Below are positions 9,387 to 18,487 of a DNA stretch of 64,000 bases, one piece after another. Source of the stretch: CAYMDP01 sp964389375 (GTDB lineage: Bacteria > Bdellovibrionota > Bdellovibrionia > Bdellovibrionales > UBA1609); assembly GCA_964389375.1 (NCBI GenBank), contig CAYMDP010000006.1:29161-93160 (forward strand), in the 5' to 3' direction. Each line of letters opens with the position of its first letter. Position 1 is the first letter of the stretch. Below the pieces are notes generated by a model. That model had not been told where the DNA came from, searched no databases, and was given only the letters and a program-made list of their open reading frames with translations. The position numbers were made by a program, and so were the translations under genes.

Positions 9387-9962
9387 TTGAAGATTTATAC
9401 AAAGACTGGAGATCAGGGCTCGACCTCACTGGTCGGAGGAAAGCGCATTTCAAAATCTGATTTGCGTTTGGAAGCCTATGGAAGTTTAGATGAGCTAAAT
9501 GCTTCACTCGGTTTTGTGCGAAGTTTTGTTTTGAATTTAAAGAATCAAGCCAATTTCGCGCCCTTGGCCGAAGAACTTGAAGGAAAAATTCAGAGGATTC
9601 AAAACTACCTTTTTACTTTGGGAAGCCACTTGGCCTGCGTAGACAAAAACCTGCTGTCGAAGCTTCCGCAGTTTTTAGACTCAGAGATCTCTTGGATGGA
9701 ACTTCAGATGGACGAGCTCACTGAGCACTTACCCGAACTCAAAAATTTTATTCTTCCCGGGGGCGCCGTCGTAGGATCAGGTCTTCACTTGTCCCGCACT
9801 CTGTGCCGACGTGCCGAACGCTGCGTGGTTCGCTTAAGCCAAACCGAAACCGTCGAAGAACATATTGTGATTTATCTGAACCGACTCAGCGACTTTCTTT
9901 TTGTCTTGGCTCGACACGCGAATCATCAACAGGGCATCTCGGACCCGATTTGGCAGAAATAA
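9387..9962 (+). CDS. ATP:cob(I)alamin adenosyltransferase (PduO type)
   Basis: A 191-residue enzyme that converts cob(I)alamin to adenosylcobalamin using ATP. The N-terminal KIYTKTGDQGSTSLVGG is the PduO/MMAB nucleotide-binding signature, and LSRTLCRRAERCVV plus YLNRLSDFLFVLAR carry the conserved basic and helical motifs near the end. The start is a TTG with AGGGAA upstream; no ATG occurs early in this frame, and the family N-terminus begins exactly here. It is followed after 2 bp by a GNAT-like gene. No cobalamin-dependent enzyme is encoded in the window. Confidence 0.92.
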   Translation: MKIYTKTGDQGSTSLVGGKRISKSDLRLEAYGSLDELNASLGFVRSFVLNLKNQANFAPLAEELEGKIQRIQNYLFTLGSHLACVDKNLLSKLPQFLDSEISWMELQMDELTEHLPELKNFILPGGAVVGSGLHLSRTLCRRAERCVVRLSQTETVEEHIVIYLNRLSDFLFVLARHANHQQGISDPIWQK

Positions 9963-9964
9963 AT

Positions 9965-11080
9965 ATGCGCCTGATTCGGGCTGGAGCTGAAGAGCAAAAC
10001 TCCCTTCGAAGTTTCTTCAACCAAGGCTTACTTCCTGGAATTCTCGATTTAAAGCAGGTTCGAAGTGGGGATTTTTTTGCACTTTACAAAATGCAAACCG
10101 ACGACTTCGTAACTTATTTATTGGTGGACGCGAAGGAGCAAATTGAGGCCATGGCCACCTTGTTATTTCGAACGGGATATGTTCAAGGTGAAAAACAAAC
10201 TATAGGCTACGCGACTGACCTTAGAGTGTCTTCAAACCGTAAAGCGATCTTAGGCTGGTCCCAACATTTTTTACCGGTTTTAGAACAAGAGCGGGAATCG
10301 CGTCGCTGCAAATATGTTTTTACCGTAGTTCCCCATGGACACAGGCAGGCTTACAACGCTTTTATCCGCCCCAGAAATGTAAGAAGAAATCTTCCGCGCT
10401 ATTATCTGTTTCGTCATTTCGAAGTCATCGGACTTCATGGCGAGCTGCCCTTCGCCCCGGACCCACTGTCTGGATTAACTTATCGAAAAGCACGGGGCGC
10501 AGATCAAGAGGCCCTTTTTACTTATATCGCCAAAAAAAATCGCCATCGACCGATAAACTTTGCGAGTGCTGCAGACGAAGTTCAAAAAAACTTTGAGCGC
10601 TGGCCAAATCTGAAGATCGAAGACTTTTGGATGGCTTTAACAAAACAGGGTGAGATCGTAGGCTGTACGGCCCCTTGGAGTAGCGCCGGCTTTCAGGATC
10701 TGTATGCGGAAGATCTGGGTCCCAGGGCAAGAGCTTTTTCAGACACCTTAAGTTCGCTATCTTGGCTTGGACTCACTCGAAAGTTATTTTCAGGACCTGA
10801 ACGCAAGCTCTCTCCGAAATTTTTAAGCTTTCTTCACGCAAACAATCCAGATGTCTTTCACTCACTGACCCAAACTCTCTTTCGCGAGACCTCGAAAAGG
10901 GATTTTATTTGCTACGCACAGTTCGAGAATGATCACCAACGCAAGCCCCTTCGCTCTCAAATTAGCTCGCATTTGAATTATGGACTTTATTGTATTCTGG
11001 CGCCCTATGACGAATTGCCCGACTTCTTGCGCTTGGGCTTTTCTGGCCCACCACCGGAACTCGAGCTCCCATTTCTTTAG
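9965..11080 (+). CDS. GNAT-like acetyltransferase family protein
   Basis: About 371 residues, starting at an ATG 2 bp after the adenosyltransferase stop. The first half contains GYATDLRVSSNRKAILGWSQHFLPVL, which resembles the acetyl-CoA-binding strand and helix of GNAT enzymes, and the second half repeats a related layout (KARGADQEALFTYIAKKN, then FWMALTKQGEIVGCTAPW). This suggests a two-domain GNAT protein. The substrate is unknown. It is convergent with the FabD-like gene, only 14 bp away. The assignment is by fold-like pattern, not by a diagnostic catalytic motif. Confidence 0.6.
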   Translation: MRLIRAGAEEQNSLRSFFNQGLLPGILDLKQVRSGDFFALYKMQTDDFVTYLLVDAKEQIEAMATLLFRTGYVQGEKQTIGYATDLRVSSNRKAILGWSQHFLPVLEQERESRRCKYVFTVVPHGHRQAYNAFIRPRNVRRNLPRYYLFRHFEVIGLHGELPFAPDPLSGLTYRKARGADQEALFTYIAKKNRHRPINFASAADEVQKNFERWPNLKIEDFWMALTKQGEIVGCTAPWSSAGFQDLYAEDLGPRARAFSDTLSSLSWLGLTRKLFSGPERKLSPKFLSFLHANNPDVFHSLTQTLFRETSKRDFICYAQFENDHQRKPLRSQISSHLNYGLYCILAPYDELPDFLRLGFSGPPPELELPFL

Positions 11081-11094
11081 ACCAGAACAAAACC

Positions 11095-11793
11095 TTAAGA
11101 GGCCGTTGCTTTCAATTCTGAAAGACTCGACCAAAACCAACTTAACATTGGATCTAGATCGATGGACTCAAGAACTTGTGCTTCTTCCAGCACAGGGTCC
11201 ATGTTCTTTCGATTGATCAAAACATTCCCAGGACCAATATTAATGAACCGCTCAACACCAAGATCTTCAACCAGATCCTTTGCAAGCTTCATAAAGTCCA
11301 TTTCACAAGCCATGGCAGAAACGTAAGAGTCGGCTTCTTTTTTAAAGGCCGAATACTCGGTCAAAGACATTCCAGCTAAAATGGGAATCCCATCGCCTAA
11401 AATGCTTAAGGTTTGAGCCTTTTTTCCGTGAATGGCTTCACTCTTTTCGATGAGGTCTTCAAAAGACAATTCACCGTTAGCATACCTTAAAGCCGAATCT
11501 CCACTTGCCGTTCCAACGAAGAACTCAGGCATCGGATTTAATTTAAGGTAGCGATCTAATAAACCTATCTGAACCACACTCGCCACCAAAGTTTTTAAGC
11601 GAATATTCCCCATAAAAACGGAGTCGTCTGAAGTTAGAAAATTTAAAAAATCAAAGACCTCGGGCGTTGCGCAATCCCAAATTCGCTGCGCTTCGCGAAG
11701 TCGTCTTGAGACTTCCGGAATTCTGATGACATGTGTTCTTATATCTTGAAAATCGAGCGAATGTGCCCCGTTGAAGACGATAACGTCCTTCAT
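11095..11793 (-). CDS. FabD-like acyltransferase homologue lacking the catalytic serine
   Basis: About 232 residues from the ATG at 11793, which has a GGGGGAG ribosome-binding site; a longer frame exists but has no comparable site. The segment VGTASGDSALRYANGELSFED aligns residue for residue with the nucleophile elbow and following helix of malonyl-CoA:ACP transacylase (GHSLGE...GALSFED). The GHSxGE motif has become GTASGD, so alanine replaces the catalytic serine. Near the end, FINIGPGNVL matches the EIGPGKVL motif of the same family. The protein is shorter than the usual 300 or so residues. A binding or regulatory role is more likely than transacylation. It stands alone on the minus strand. 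Confidence 0.65.
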   Translation of the reverse strand: MKDVIVFNGAHSLDFQDIRTHVIRIPEVSRRLREAQRIWDCATPEVFDFLNFLTSDDSVFMGNIRLKTLVASVVQIGLLDRYLKLNPMPEFFVGTASGDSALRYANGELSFEDLIEKSEAIHGKKAQTLSILGDGIPILAGMSLTEYSAFKKEADSYVSAMACEMDFMKLAKDLVEDLGVERFINIGPGNVLINRKNMDPVLEEAQVLESIDLDPMLSWFWSSLSELKATAS

Positions 11794-11885
11794 ATTCTCC
11801 CCCCTTAATGTTACCCCTAACATTTACCCCTTGAACAAAACCCCGAACTCGTACCCCTACGCGTCAGCTTCCCTCAAAGCTAACA

Positions 11886-12005
11886 ATGAAAAATGCAGCA
11901 AATTGTGTGCCTTCAGTGAAGGTGGACCGATTTCACTCCACCACGAATCCAAAAGCAGCTCGCGAGATTATTCTGCAGAACGTCGAAGACGCGTGGATGA
12001 AATAA
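11886..12005 (+). CDS. Possible 39-residue small protein in the gap before gspC
   Basis: A short frame starting MKNAANCVPSVKVDRFHS and ending EDAWMK with a TAA stop. The upstream sequence (CAAAGCTAACA) is only a weak ribosome-binding site, and no family is recognised. A different, longer frame overlaps it but has no start outside the neighbouring gene. The rest of the gap from 11794 to 12174 holds only a small hairpin at 12065-12082. Kept as a low-confidence candidate. Confidence 0.2.
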   Translation: MKNAANCVPSVKVDRFHSTTNPKAAREIILQNVEDAWMK

Positions 12006-12064
12006 TTTCTGCAGCGGTGAAAAACTGTAAGCCACTCGACTTCTGTCTGGAGATTTTCAAGCTC

Positions 12065-12082
12065 TCTCGACTGAGGTCGAGA
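12065..12082. other. Perfect 7-bp hairpin upstream of the gsp operon
   Basis: TCTCGAC and GTCGAGA pair around a TGAG loop. No T-tract follows on either strand, so it is not a convincing intrinsic terminator. It lies about 90 bp before gspC and could be part of the leader of the secretion operon or the 3' end of whatever is transcribed through the preceding gap. Confidence 0.3.
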
Positions 12083-12174
12083 ACTTTGCGTAAATATCAG
12101 CACAAAAATCTTAACCCGGCAGGCAAAGTCATTTGAATCACTGAAAAAATCAATTTTTTAGTGCCCAAAATTCA

Positions 12175-13152
12175 ATGCGCTTTGATAGACTTTTGATGAT
12201 GAGTTTACTTCAGCGCGGCAGCGGGCTTTTTACATCATTGAAGTCTCGACCAGGCGGACGTCCACCTTTTGAAGGTGTGTACGTCTATCTGCTCGCTCTT
12301 TTAGCAGGCTATGCCATCGCAGACCTGAGTGTTCTTTCGATCCGCCCTTCGATGCTTCCAAGCCAAGCTCTTCCCGCAAAGCCGGATCAGTTTCGCCAGG
12401 GAAAGGTCTCGGCACTTCAGGATTATGATTCGATTCTAGCGCGCAATATTTTAAACTCCGATGGAAAGATCCCGCCCGCTTTGACTAAAGAAGGGGCCGA
12501 AGACGGGGCGCAAGAAACCGAAGGGCCGGCACAACTCTCTCAGCTTCCACTGGGCCTCGAAGGTACAATTGTTCACGCAAATCCCGCACGATCGCTGGCG
12601 ACAATTAACAACCGGACAAAAAGTGAAATTAAAACCTTAAGCCCCGGCCAAGAGCTGGATCGAATTATCATGATTACTAAGGTTGAGCGAAGAAAGGTGA
12701 CATTTAGAAATCTAAACAACAATCGACTTGAGTACATCGAGATTCCAAAGGATCAAAAAATCACCTTCGGTGCAAAGGCTCCTCAGGTGGGCGGTGGAGT
12801 TGAAATTCAAAAACGTGGTGAGTATGACTTTGTCGTCAGCCGCACTGAGATCAACAAGTATACTTCGGACCTGCCTTCAATTCTTCAACAGGCGAGAATG
12901 GTGCCCAACATCGTTCCAGGCTCAGGCGGAAAAGTTGATGGCTTTCGTTTTGTCACAATTCAACCCGGCAGTATTTATGAAAAGCTGGGATTTCGACCGA
13001 TGGACGTCATTAAAGGTGTCAACGGCGAGCCGGTCAACAGCCCAACGAAGGCGATGGAATTGTATAATGCGCTGAAGACTGAAAACAGGATTGCTTTGGT
13101 CATTGAGCGCAACGGACGAGAAGAAAAATTTAGCTACGATGTGACAGAATAG
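12175..13152 (+). CDS. gspC: GspC, inner-membrane clamp protein of the type II secretion system with PDZ domain
   Basis: A 325-residue bitopic protein linking the inner-membrane platform to the secretin. A single hydrophobic helix (VYLLALLAGYAIADLSVL) lies near residue 40. The homology region with LGLEGTIVHANPARSLATI follows, and a C-terminal PDZ domain covers roughly residues 250-325 (GSIYEKLGFRPMDVIKGVNG). The first ATG at 12175 is taken, but ATG codons at 12196 and 12199 are equally possible because none has a clear ribosome-binding site. First gene of a twelve-gene gsp operon; gspD follows after 22 bp. Confidence 0.9.
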   Translation: MRFDRLLMMSLLQRGSGLFTSLKSRPGGRPPFEGVYVYLLALLAGYAIADLSVLSIRPSMLPSQALPAKPDQFRQGKVSALQDYDSILARNILNSDGKIPPALTKEGAEDGAQETEGPAQLSQLPLGLEGTIVHANPARSLATINNRTKSEIKTLSPGQELDRIIMITKVERRKVTFRNLNNNRLEYIEIPKDQKITFGAKAPQVGGGVEIQKRGEYDFVVSRTEINKYTSDLPSILQQARMVPNIVPGSGGKVDGFRFVTIQPGSIYEKLGFRPMDVIKGVNGEPVNSPTKAMELYNALKTENRIALVIERNGREEKFSYDVTE

Positions 13153-13174
13153 GACTTACCAAGGAAGGTAAAAA

Positions 13175-15409
13175 ATGAGGGCTTCAAAGTATTTAATCAT
13201 TGGTCTTGCGATGAGCATGGTCCATCTTGAAAGTATGGCTCAGGCGCCAAGCCCAGGGGGAGCTGCTCCTGCCACCCCGGCCATTGATGAAAATCAAAAA
13301 GACGCCACCGGAAGCTTCGTTAGCAAAACAACCAAGGCTCGTTTTGCCGATGCTCAGCCTGAAGATATCACTGACGAAAATTTTCCAGATTTAATTGAAA
13401 GCTTTGACTATCCCAACGCAGATATTGCGGACGTCATTAAGGCCATCAGTGAATTGACGGGCCGAAACTTTATCGTGGACCCGCAAGTTCGAGGAAAAAT
13501 CACGATTATCGCTCCCTCTCAAATCTCGGTTGCTGAAGCCTATCGAGCCTTCTTGTCCGCTTTAGCGATTAACGGAATGACCGTGGTCCCTTACGGAAAA
13601 TTTTGGAAGATTAAAACGGCTCGAAATGCCCAAAGAGATAGTATTGAGACTTATTCAGGAGCTTATTTTCCAACCGCAGATCAGATGATCACTCGAATTA
13701 TTAAACTAAAATATATCAGTGCGGATGAAGTGAACAAAAATCTTCGAATTTTACCTTCGAAGGATGGCGAAATGGTGCCCTACCCTCCCACCAATTCGAT
13801 TATCATCTCTGATTATGGATCCAACATTGAACGAGTCATGAAGATTATCAATCAACTGGATGTTCCAGGCTTCGAAGAACAAATGGAAGTTGTGCGCATT
13901 CGTTATGCAAAGGCACGAGACATTGCAGATTTGATCACCAATATTATCAATAAGGGTGAAGGCGGCGCCTCGGGTGGTCGATTCGGAACAGCCGTCCCAC
14001 GATTTCGCAGAGCCGGAACACCCGATGCTTCAAGTGGTGGCAGCGGATCAGAATCTTTTTCAGTGGTCCTTCCGGATGAACGCACGAACTCTATAATCGT
14101 TGTCGGAAACAAAGCCGGAATCGAAAAAATCCGCCGACTTGTCGGACAGCTTGATTTTAGATTGCGCCCAGAGGACCAGGGTGGAGTTTTTGTCTATTAC
14201 GTACGCCATTCTGAATCCGAAAATATCGCCAATACCTTAAACGGAATTGCTTCTGAGTCAAAGAAAGCTCAAACCGCTCCCACAACTCCAAGTGCTGGGG
14301 CTCCGGCTTCAGGAGTTCAGGTGGGCCCCTCTTCTTCCGCGATTTTCGGAGGAGATGTTCGGGTGACCGCAGACAAAGCGACCAATAGTTTGATTATCAC
14401 TGCCAGCCGACAAGATTATGAAGTGATCAAAAACCTGTTGGAAAAAATCGACAAGCCTAGAGATCAGGTTTTTGTCAAAGTCATCATCATGGAAATGCGA
14501 GTGGATACCAACACGCGCTGGGGTGTTGATGTTTACCAATTTGATAAGGGAAGCAATGGCGTCGGTCGAATTGGATTTCGCGGAAGTGATAGCTTAAACA
14601 ACTTGCTAAATCCTGCGGGGGACCAAGGGGCGATCCTTGGCTTCGGAAGTGGTTCGACCTTTAAATTTACACCTCCTGGTGGGGCTGCGATTGAAATCCC
14701 CTCACTTGTTGGCTTAGTGAATTTTTTAAAGAAAAACTCTGGCGCAAATATCTTATCAACTCCTCAAATCATGGCTTTGGATAACGAAGAAGCCTTGATT
14801 GAGGTTGGTGAAAAAGTTCCGGTTGCGACAACAACTTCGACTGGCGCCAATGGTGTGACAACGAGCGGTGTTGACCGACAAGATGTCACAATTAAGCTAG
14901 AACTGACTCCGTATATCAGTCCCGATACAGATTCGGTCCAAATGAAGATTGACCAAAAAGTCGCTCAACTTTCTCCGGCCCAAGTTCAGGCCAGCGAGCT
15001 GGCTCAAAAAGCCGTCATCACGACGACCAGAAACATTAAGACCCAGATTGTGGTCAATAGCGGAGATACGGCAGTTCTTGGGGGCTTGATGTCTGACCGA
15101 GAAACTGAAACGGTCAGCAAGGTTCCCGTTCTTGGAGATATTCCAATTATTGGCTGGCTCTTTAAAGCCAAACAGGTCGAAAAACAAAAGACGAATCTTT
15201 TGGTATTCTTGACTCCTCGGATTATTCGCAATGCAGAAGACAGTGCTGGAATCTTAAATTCTAAGCTGAACGAGCGCATTGATTTTATCCAAAGAACAAT
15301 GAGCGGACGTGATCCTCATGGAGAAATCATTGACCAACTTCCCCGCAAAGCGATGACCGAAGAATCTCCCGAAATCTTCAACGAAGAACCGGCGATTGAG
15401 TCCTTCTAG
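13175..15409 (+). CDS. gspD: GspD, type II secretion secretin
   Basis: A 744-residue outer-membrane secretin. A signal peptide is followed by the N0 domain (FDYPNADIADVIKAISELTG), N1-N3 repeats, each with TNSIII/ERTNSIIVVG-type motifs, and the C-terminal secretin domain (LSTPQIMALDNEEALIEVGE ... TAVLGGLMSDRET ... VPVLGDIPIIGWLF). The gate region and terminal S-like tail are present; no cysteine lipobox is seen. A ribosome-binding site (AAGGAAGG) lies before the ATG. A perfect 9-bp hairpin overlaps its stop codon. Together with gspC it may form a separately controlled portion of the operon. Confidence 0.95.
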   Translation: MRASKYLIIGLAMSMVHLESMAQAPSPGGAAPATPAIDENQKDATGSFVSKTTKARFADAQPEDITDENFPDLIESFDYPNADIADVIKAISELTGRNFIVDPQVRGKITIIAPSQISVAEAYRAFLSALAINGMTVVPYGKFWKIKTARNAQRDSIETYSGAYFPTADQMITRIIKLKYISADEVNKNLRILPSKDGEMVPYPPTNSIIISDYGSNIERVMKIINQLDVPGFEEQMEVVRIRYAKARDIADLITNIINKGEGGASGGRFGTAVPRFRRAGTPDASSGGSGSESFSVVLPDERTNSIIVVGNKAGIEKIRRLVGQLDFRLRPEDQGGVFVYYVRHSESENIANTLNGIASESKKAQTAPTTPSAGAPASGVQVGPSSSAIFGGDVRVTADKATNSLIITASRQDYEVIKNLLEKIDKPRDQVFVKVIIMEMRVDTNTRWGVDVYQFDKGSNGVGRIGFRGSDSLNNLLNPAGDQGAILGFGSGSTFKFTPPGGAAIEIPSLVGLVNFLKKNSGANILSTPQIMALDNEEALIEVGEKVPVATTTSTGANGVTTSGVDRQDVTIKLELTPYISPDTDSVQMKIDQKVAQLSPAQVQASELAQKAVITTTRNIKTQIVVNSGDTAVLGGLMSDRETETVSKVPVLGDIPIIGWLFKAKQVEKQKTNLLVFLTPRIIRNAEDSAGILNSKLNERIDFIQRTMSGRDPHGEIIDQLPRKAMTEESPEIFNEEPAIESF

Positions 15410-15424
15410 GCCTGTGCCTAGAAG
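15403..15424 (+). other. Hairpin spanning the gspD stop codon
   Basis: CTTCTAGGC and GCCTAGAAG pair perfectly (9 bp) around a CTGT loop, with the TAG stop of gspD inside the left strand. No T-run directly follows the stem, so full termination is unlikely. It could limit readthrough into gspE or mark a processing point, lowering expression downstream of the abundant secretin. Confidence 0.45.
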
Positions 15425-15442
15425 CTCAATCTCGCGGAATTC

Positions 15443-15451
15443 TGATATAAT
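15443..15451 (+). promoter_or_regulatory. Extended -10 promoter upstream of gspE
   Basis: TGATATAAT is a perfect -10 hexamer (TATAAT at 15446-15451) preceded by the TG of an extended -10 element. The position 17 bp upstream has no good -35 match, which extended -10 promoters can tolerate. A transcript would start near 15458 and enter gspE at 15490, whose ATG has AGGATAAAGG upstream. It lies just after the gspD stop hairpin, so gspE-N could be transcribed independently of gspCD. Confidence 0.5.
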
Positions 15452-15489
15452 TCATTTGTTTTTGGGCCTACCTCCGCTAGGATAAAGGT

Positions 15490-17178
15490 ATGGCAGGCCT
15501 GAATTTCGACACATTAATTCTAAAAGGAACCAGCGTATCAGATGAACAGCTGAAGATCCTTTTAGCAACTCAAGTCCCCGATGGCCGAAGTCTTCACGAA
15601 ATTTTGCATGGCGCGAACTGTTCAACTCCAGAAGAAGCTTTATCCGAACTATGCAAGTGGATCGAAGTCGACTTTATGAAGGAAATCCCGGTCGGCGATA
15701 TTCCCGTTGATATTGTGCGAGATATTCCGATCAACTACGCAAAATCTCACCAAGTCCTGCCCTTTAAGACCGACTCGGACGAAGTCAAAGTTCTTACCAG
15801 CAATCCGATAAACTATAAGGCTTTCGAAGATCTTCGCGTTAAGTTTGGCAAAAAAGTTCACCCGATTGCTACGACCTCTGTGCGTATTCAGGACGCGATC
15901 AACCGGGTTTACGAAAAAAGTACGGCAGCTCTTGAGGGCTTAGACGATATCGAAAGTGAAGAGTACGACCTTGATGACCCGGTCATCGATCTTTTAGAGG
16001 CCGGTGATGACGAAGCTCCGGTTATTAAACTCGTCAATACTTTGCTCTTTCGTGCCGTTAAAGAAAAGGCCTCTGATATTCACGTTGAGCCCTATGAAAA
16101 AGACATGGCCATTCGCTTTCGAATCGACGGAATTTTATTTGATATATTTAAGCCGCCAAAAAAACTGCAAAACGCGATTACTTCTCGTATTAAAGTTATG
16201 GGAAATTTAAATATCGCCGAAAAACGCCTTCCTCAAGATGGTCGAATCCCATTAAAGCTTGCTGGTAAAGATATTGATGTTCGTTTAAGTAGCGTCCCGA
16301 CCGCTTTTGGCGAGCGTCTGGTGATGCGTCTTCAAGATAGATCGAATGTGGTCCTTGAATTAGACCAATTGGGTTTTTCTAAAGACACTCTGGTTAAACT
16401 CGATTCTCTGTTGCAAAAGACCTATGGAATTGTTCTGGTCACTGGACCTACAGGAAGTGGAAAGTCCACGACTCTTTATGCGAGTCTTTCTAAGATCAAC
16501 AGTATTGATAAAAATATCATCACAGTTGAAGATCCCGTCGAGCAACGAATTCATGGGATTGGGCAAATTCAAGTGAACTCCAAGATTGGACTCACCTTCG
16601 CAAATGGACTCCGCTCGATTTTGCGTCAAGATCCAAACATCATTATGATCGGAGAGATTCGAGATTTAGAGACCGCCGAGATTGCGATCAACGCTTCTTT
16701 AACGGGTCACTTGGTGCTTTCGACGATTCACACAAATGATTCTGCGGGCGTATTTCCCCGTTTAATCGATATGGGTTGCGAGCCTTTTCTAATTGCGACT
16801 TCACTATTAGCCGTGGCGGCGCAAAGACTTGTGCGTGTTCTATGCCCTCACTGTAAAGAAGCTTATATACCAACAGATATTGAGCTTAGAAGTTTAGAAA
16901 TCACTCGAGAACAGGCGGATGGTGGCCAAATCTGCAGAGCGGTGGGCTGCAATGAGTGCAATCAAAAAGGCTATCTGGGGCGAACCATTATTCAAGAGAT
17001 TTTAATGATCAACGACGACATCAGAACCTTAATTATGCAGCGCCAAGATGGTACGGCTATTAAAAAAGCCGCCGTACAAAACGGCATGATTCCCTTTCGA
17101 GACCATGGGATTCAAAAGGTCTTAAGTGGTATCACGACCATCGAAGAAGTTCTGACCAACACTCAGATGGATATGTAG
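15490..17178 (+). CDS. gspE: GspE, type II secretion ATPase
   Basis: A 562-residue cytoplasmic hexameric ATPase that drives pseudopilus assembly. It has an N-terminal GspE/PilB domain (residues 1-150), the Walker A motif GPTGSGKSTTLYA near residue 320, an aspartate box (ITVEDPVE), a degenerate Walker B (IIMIGEIRDLETAE), a histidine box (GHLVLSTIHTNDS) and the tetracysteine zinc module with CPHC and CNEC. All hallmark residues are present. Start has a good ribosome-binding site. gspF follows after 11 bp. Confidence 0.96.
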   Translation: MAGLNFDTLILKGTSVSDEQLKILLATQVPDGRSLHEILHGANCSTPEEALSELCKWIEVDFMKEIPVGDIPVDIVRDIPINYAKSHQVLPFKTDSDEVKVLTSNPINYKAFEDLRVKFGKKVHPIATTSVRIQDAINRVYEKSTAALEGLDDIESEEYDLDDPVIDLLEAGDDEAPVIKLVNTLLFRAVKEKASDIHVEPYEKDMAIRFRIDGILFDIFKPPKKLQNAITSRIKVMGNLNIAEKRLPQDGRIPLKLAGKDIDVRLSSVPTAFGERLVMRLQDRSNVVLELDQLGFSKDTLVKLDSLLQKTYGIVLVTGPTGSGKSTTLYASLSKINSIDKNIITVEDPVEQRIHGIGQIQVNSKIGLTFANGLRSILRQDPNIIMIGEIRDLETAEIAINASLTGHLVLSTIHTNDSAGVFPRLIDMGCEPFLIATSLLAVAAQRLVRVLCPHCKEAYIPTDIELRSLEITREQADGGQICRAVGCNECNQKGYLGRTIIQEILMINDDIRTLIMQRQDGTAIKKAAVQNGMIPFRDHGIQKVLSGITTIEEVLTNTQMDM

Positions 17179-17189
17179 GAGCGTGATCT

Positions 17190-18413
17190 ATGCCCGTTTA
17201 TGAGTACAGAGGCTTAAGTTCCTCTGGAAAAAATGTCCGCGGCACAATGGACGCCGACAGTATTCGCGGAGCCAAGGTCAAACTGAAAAAAGACGGCATT
17301 TTCGTCGTTGATATTAAAGATCGAACGAAGCAAGAACGAAACAAAGGCAAAGCTAAAAAAAACACCCGCCAAAAGGGAGTCAACGTCAATGAACTGTCGA
17401 TGATGACCCGGCAGCTGGCGACTTTGCTGAAGGCCAACATCCCCCTGGTTGATGCGCTGGCTGCAGTTGCAGATCAAGTTGAAAACCCAACCTTGTCTGA
17501 AACGATTTCCGAGATTCGAAGTTCAGTCAATGAAGGGGGCGGATTTCACCGCGCCCTTGGCAAGTACCCCAAAATTTTTGATAAGATCTACGTCTCGATG
17601 TGTGAAGCCGGTGAAATGTCCGGAACTCTGGATGTGATTTTAATTCGCCTTGCTGAATTTACTGAAGCGCAATCTGAATTAACCGGAAAAGTGAAATCCG
17701 CTCTCCTTTACCCTCTTGTGATGTTTGTATTTACAGGGATTATGCTCGCGGTTTTATTTATTTTCGTTATTCCTAAGATCACTGAAGTTTTTGAGTCTTC
17801 TCCAGAGTTGACCCTTCCTTGGTATACGGTGGTCGTGATCGACTTTAGTGGATTTTTGGTGAACTACTGGCACATTCTTTTAGTCGGCCTTCTGGCGACT
17901 TATTTTATTTTTCGAAATTGGAAAAACACCCCCTCAGGACGTGCGCGCTGGGATGCAATCTATTTAAATCTTCCGGTAGTCGGAAAGTTAGCCCGACTGA
18001 TTGCGGTCTCCAGATTCACGCGGACCCTGGCAACACTTTTAAACGGTGGCGTTCCGATGCTTACTGCGATGGGAATCGTGCGAAATGTTGTGGATAACGA
18101 AGTGCTGGCCGCCGCAATTGATATTGCCCGAGACAATATCAGTGAGGGGGAATCCATCTCTGGACCTTTAAAAAAATCAAAGCAGTTTCCACCGATTGTG
18201 ATTCATATGATTAGCATTGGTGAAAAAACCGGCGAGCTGGAGAATATGCTGACTCAAGTCAGTGACTCTTATGATTTCCAAGTGAAGACTGCTGTCGATG
18301 GTCTAACCTCATTAATGGAGCCGGTCATGATTATCCTAATGGGTTGCGTTATTGGCATTATCGTTTTTGCGATTATGATTCCAATGTTTGAACTGTCCAA
18401 TCTTGGCGGATAG
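17190..18413 (+). CDS. gspF: GspF, inner-membrane platform protein
   Basis: A 407-residue polytopic protein with two T2SSF repeats: MTRQLATLLKANIPLVDALAAV in the first and FTRTLATLLNGGVPMLTAMGIV in the second, each with the glutamate-rich EAGEMSG or GEKTGELENML motif. Three membrane segments are visible, one near residue 170, one near 215 and one at the C-terminus (VMIILMGCVIGIIVFAIMIPMF). It is the platform on which GspE acts. Length is typical of the family. Confidence 0.95.
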   Translation: MPVYEYRGLSSSGKNVRGTMDADSIRGAKVKLKKDGIFVVDIKDRTKQERNKGKAKKNTRQKGVNVNELSMMTRQLATLLKANIPLVDALAAVADQVENPTLSETISEIRSSVNEGGGFHRALGKYPKIFDKIYVSMCEAGEMSGTLDVILIRLAEFTEAQSELTGKVKSALLYPLVMFVFTGIMLAVLFIFVIPKITEVFESSPELTLPWYTVVVIDFSGFLVNYWHILLVGLLATYFIFRNWKNTPSGRARWDAIYLNLPVVGKLARLIAVSRFTRTLATLLNGGVPMLTAMGIVRNVVDNEVLAAAIDIARDNISEGESISGPLKKSKQFPPIVIHMISIGEKTGELENMLTQVSDSYDFQVKTAVDGLTSLMEPVMIILMGCVIGIIVFAIMIPMFELSNLGG

Positions 18414-18487
18414 GTGTAAGCTTTTAGCCTCGATGCTTGAGAGTTCCAGAGAGAGACAGATAGAGAGTGATAGATAAGGAGAAAGTG

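Noticed and set aside
11771..12136. Open frame of 121 codons on the plus strand before gspC
   Set aside because: It starts inside the FabD-like gene, has no start codon with a ribosome-binding site in the gap, and its sequence resembles no family. The shorter 39-codon frame is kept only as a low-confidence candidate.
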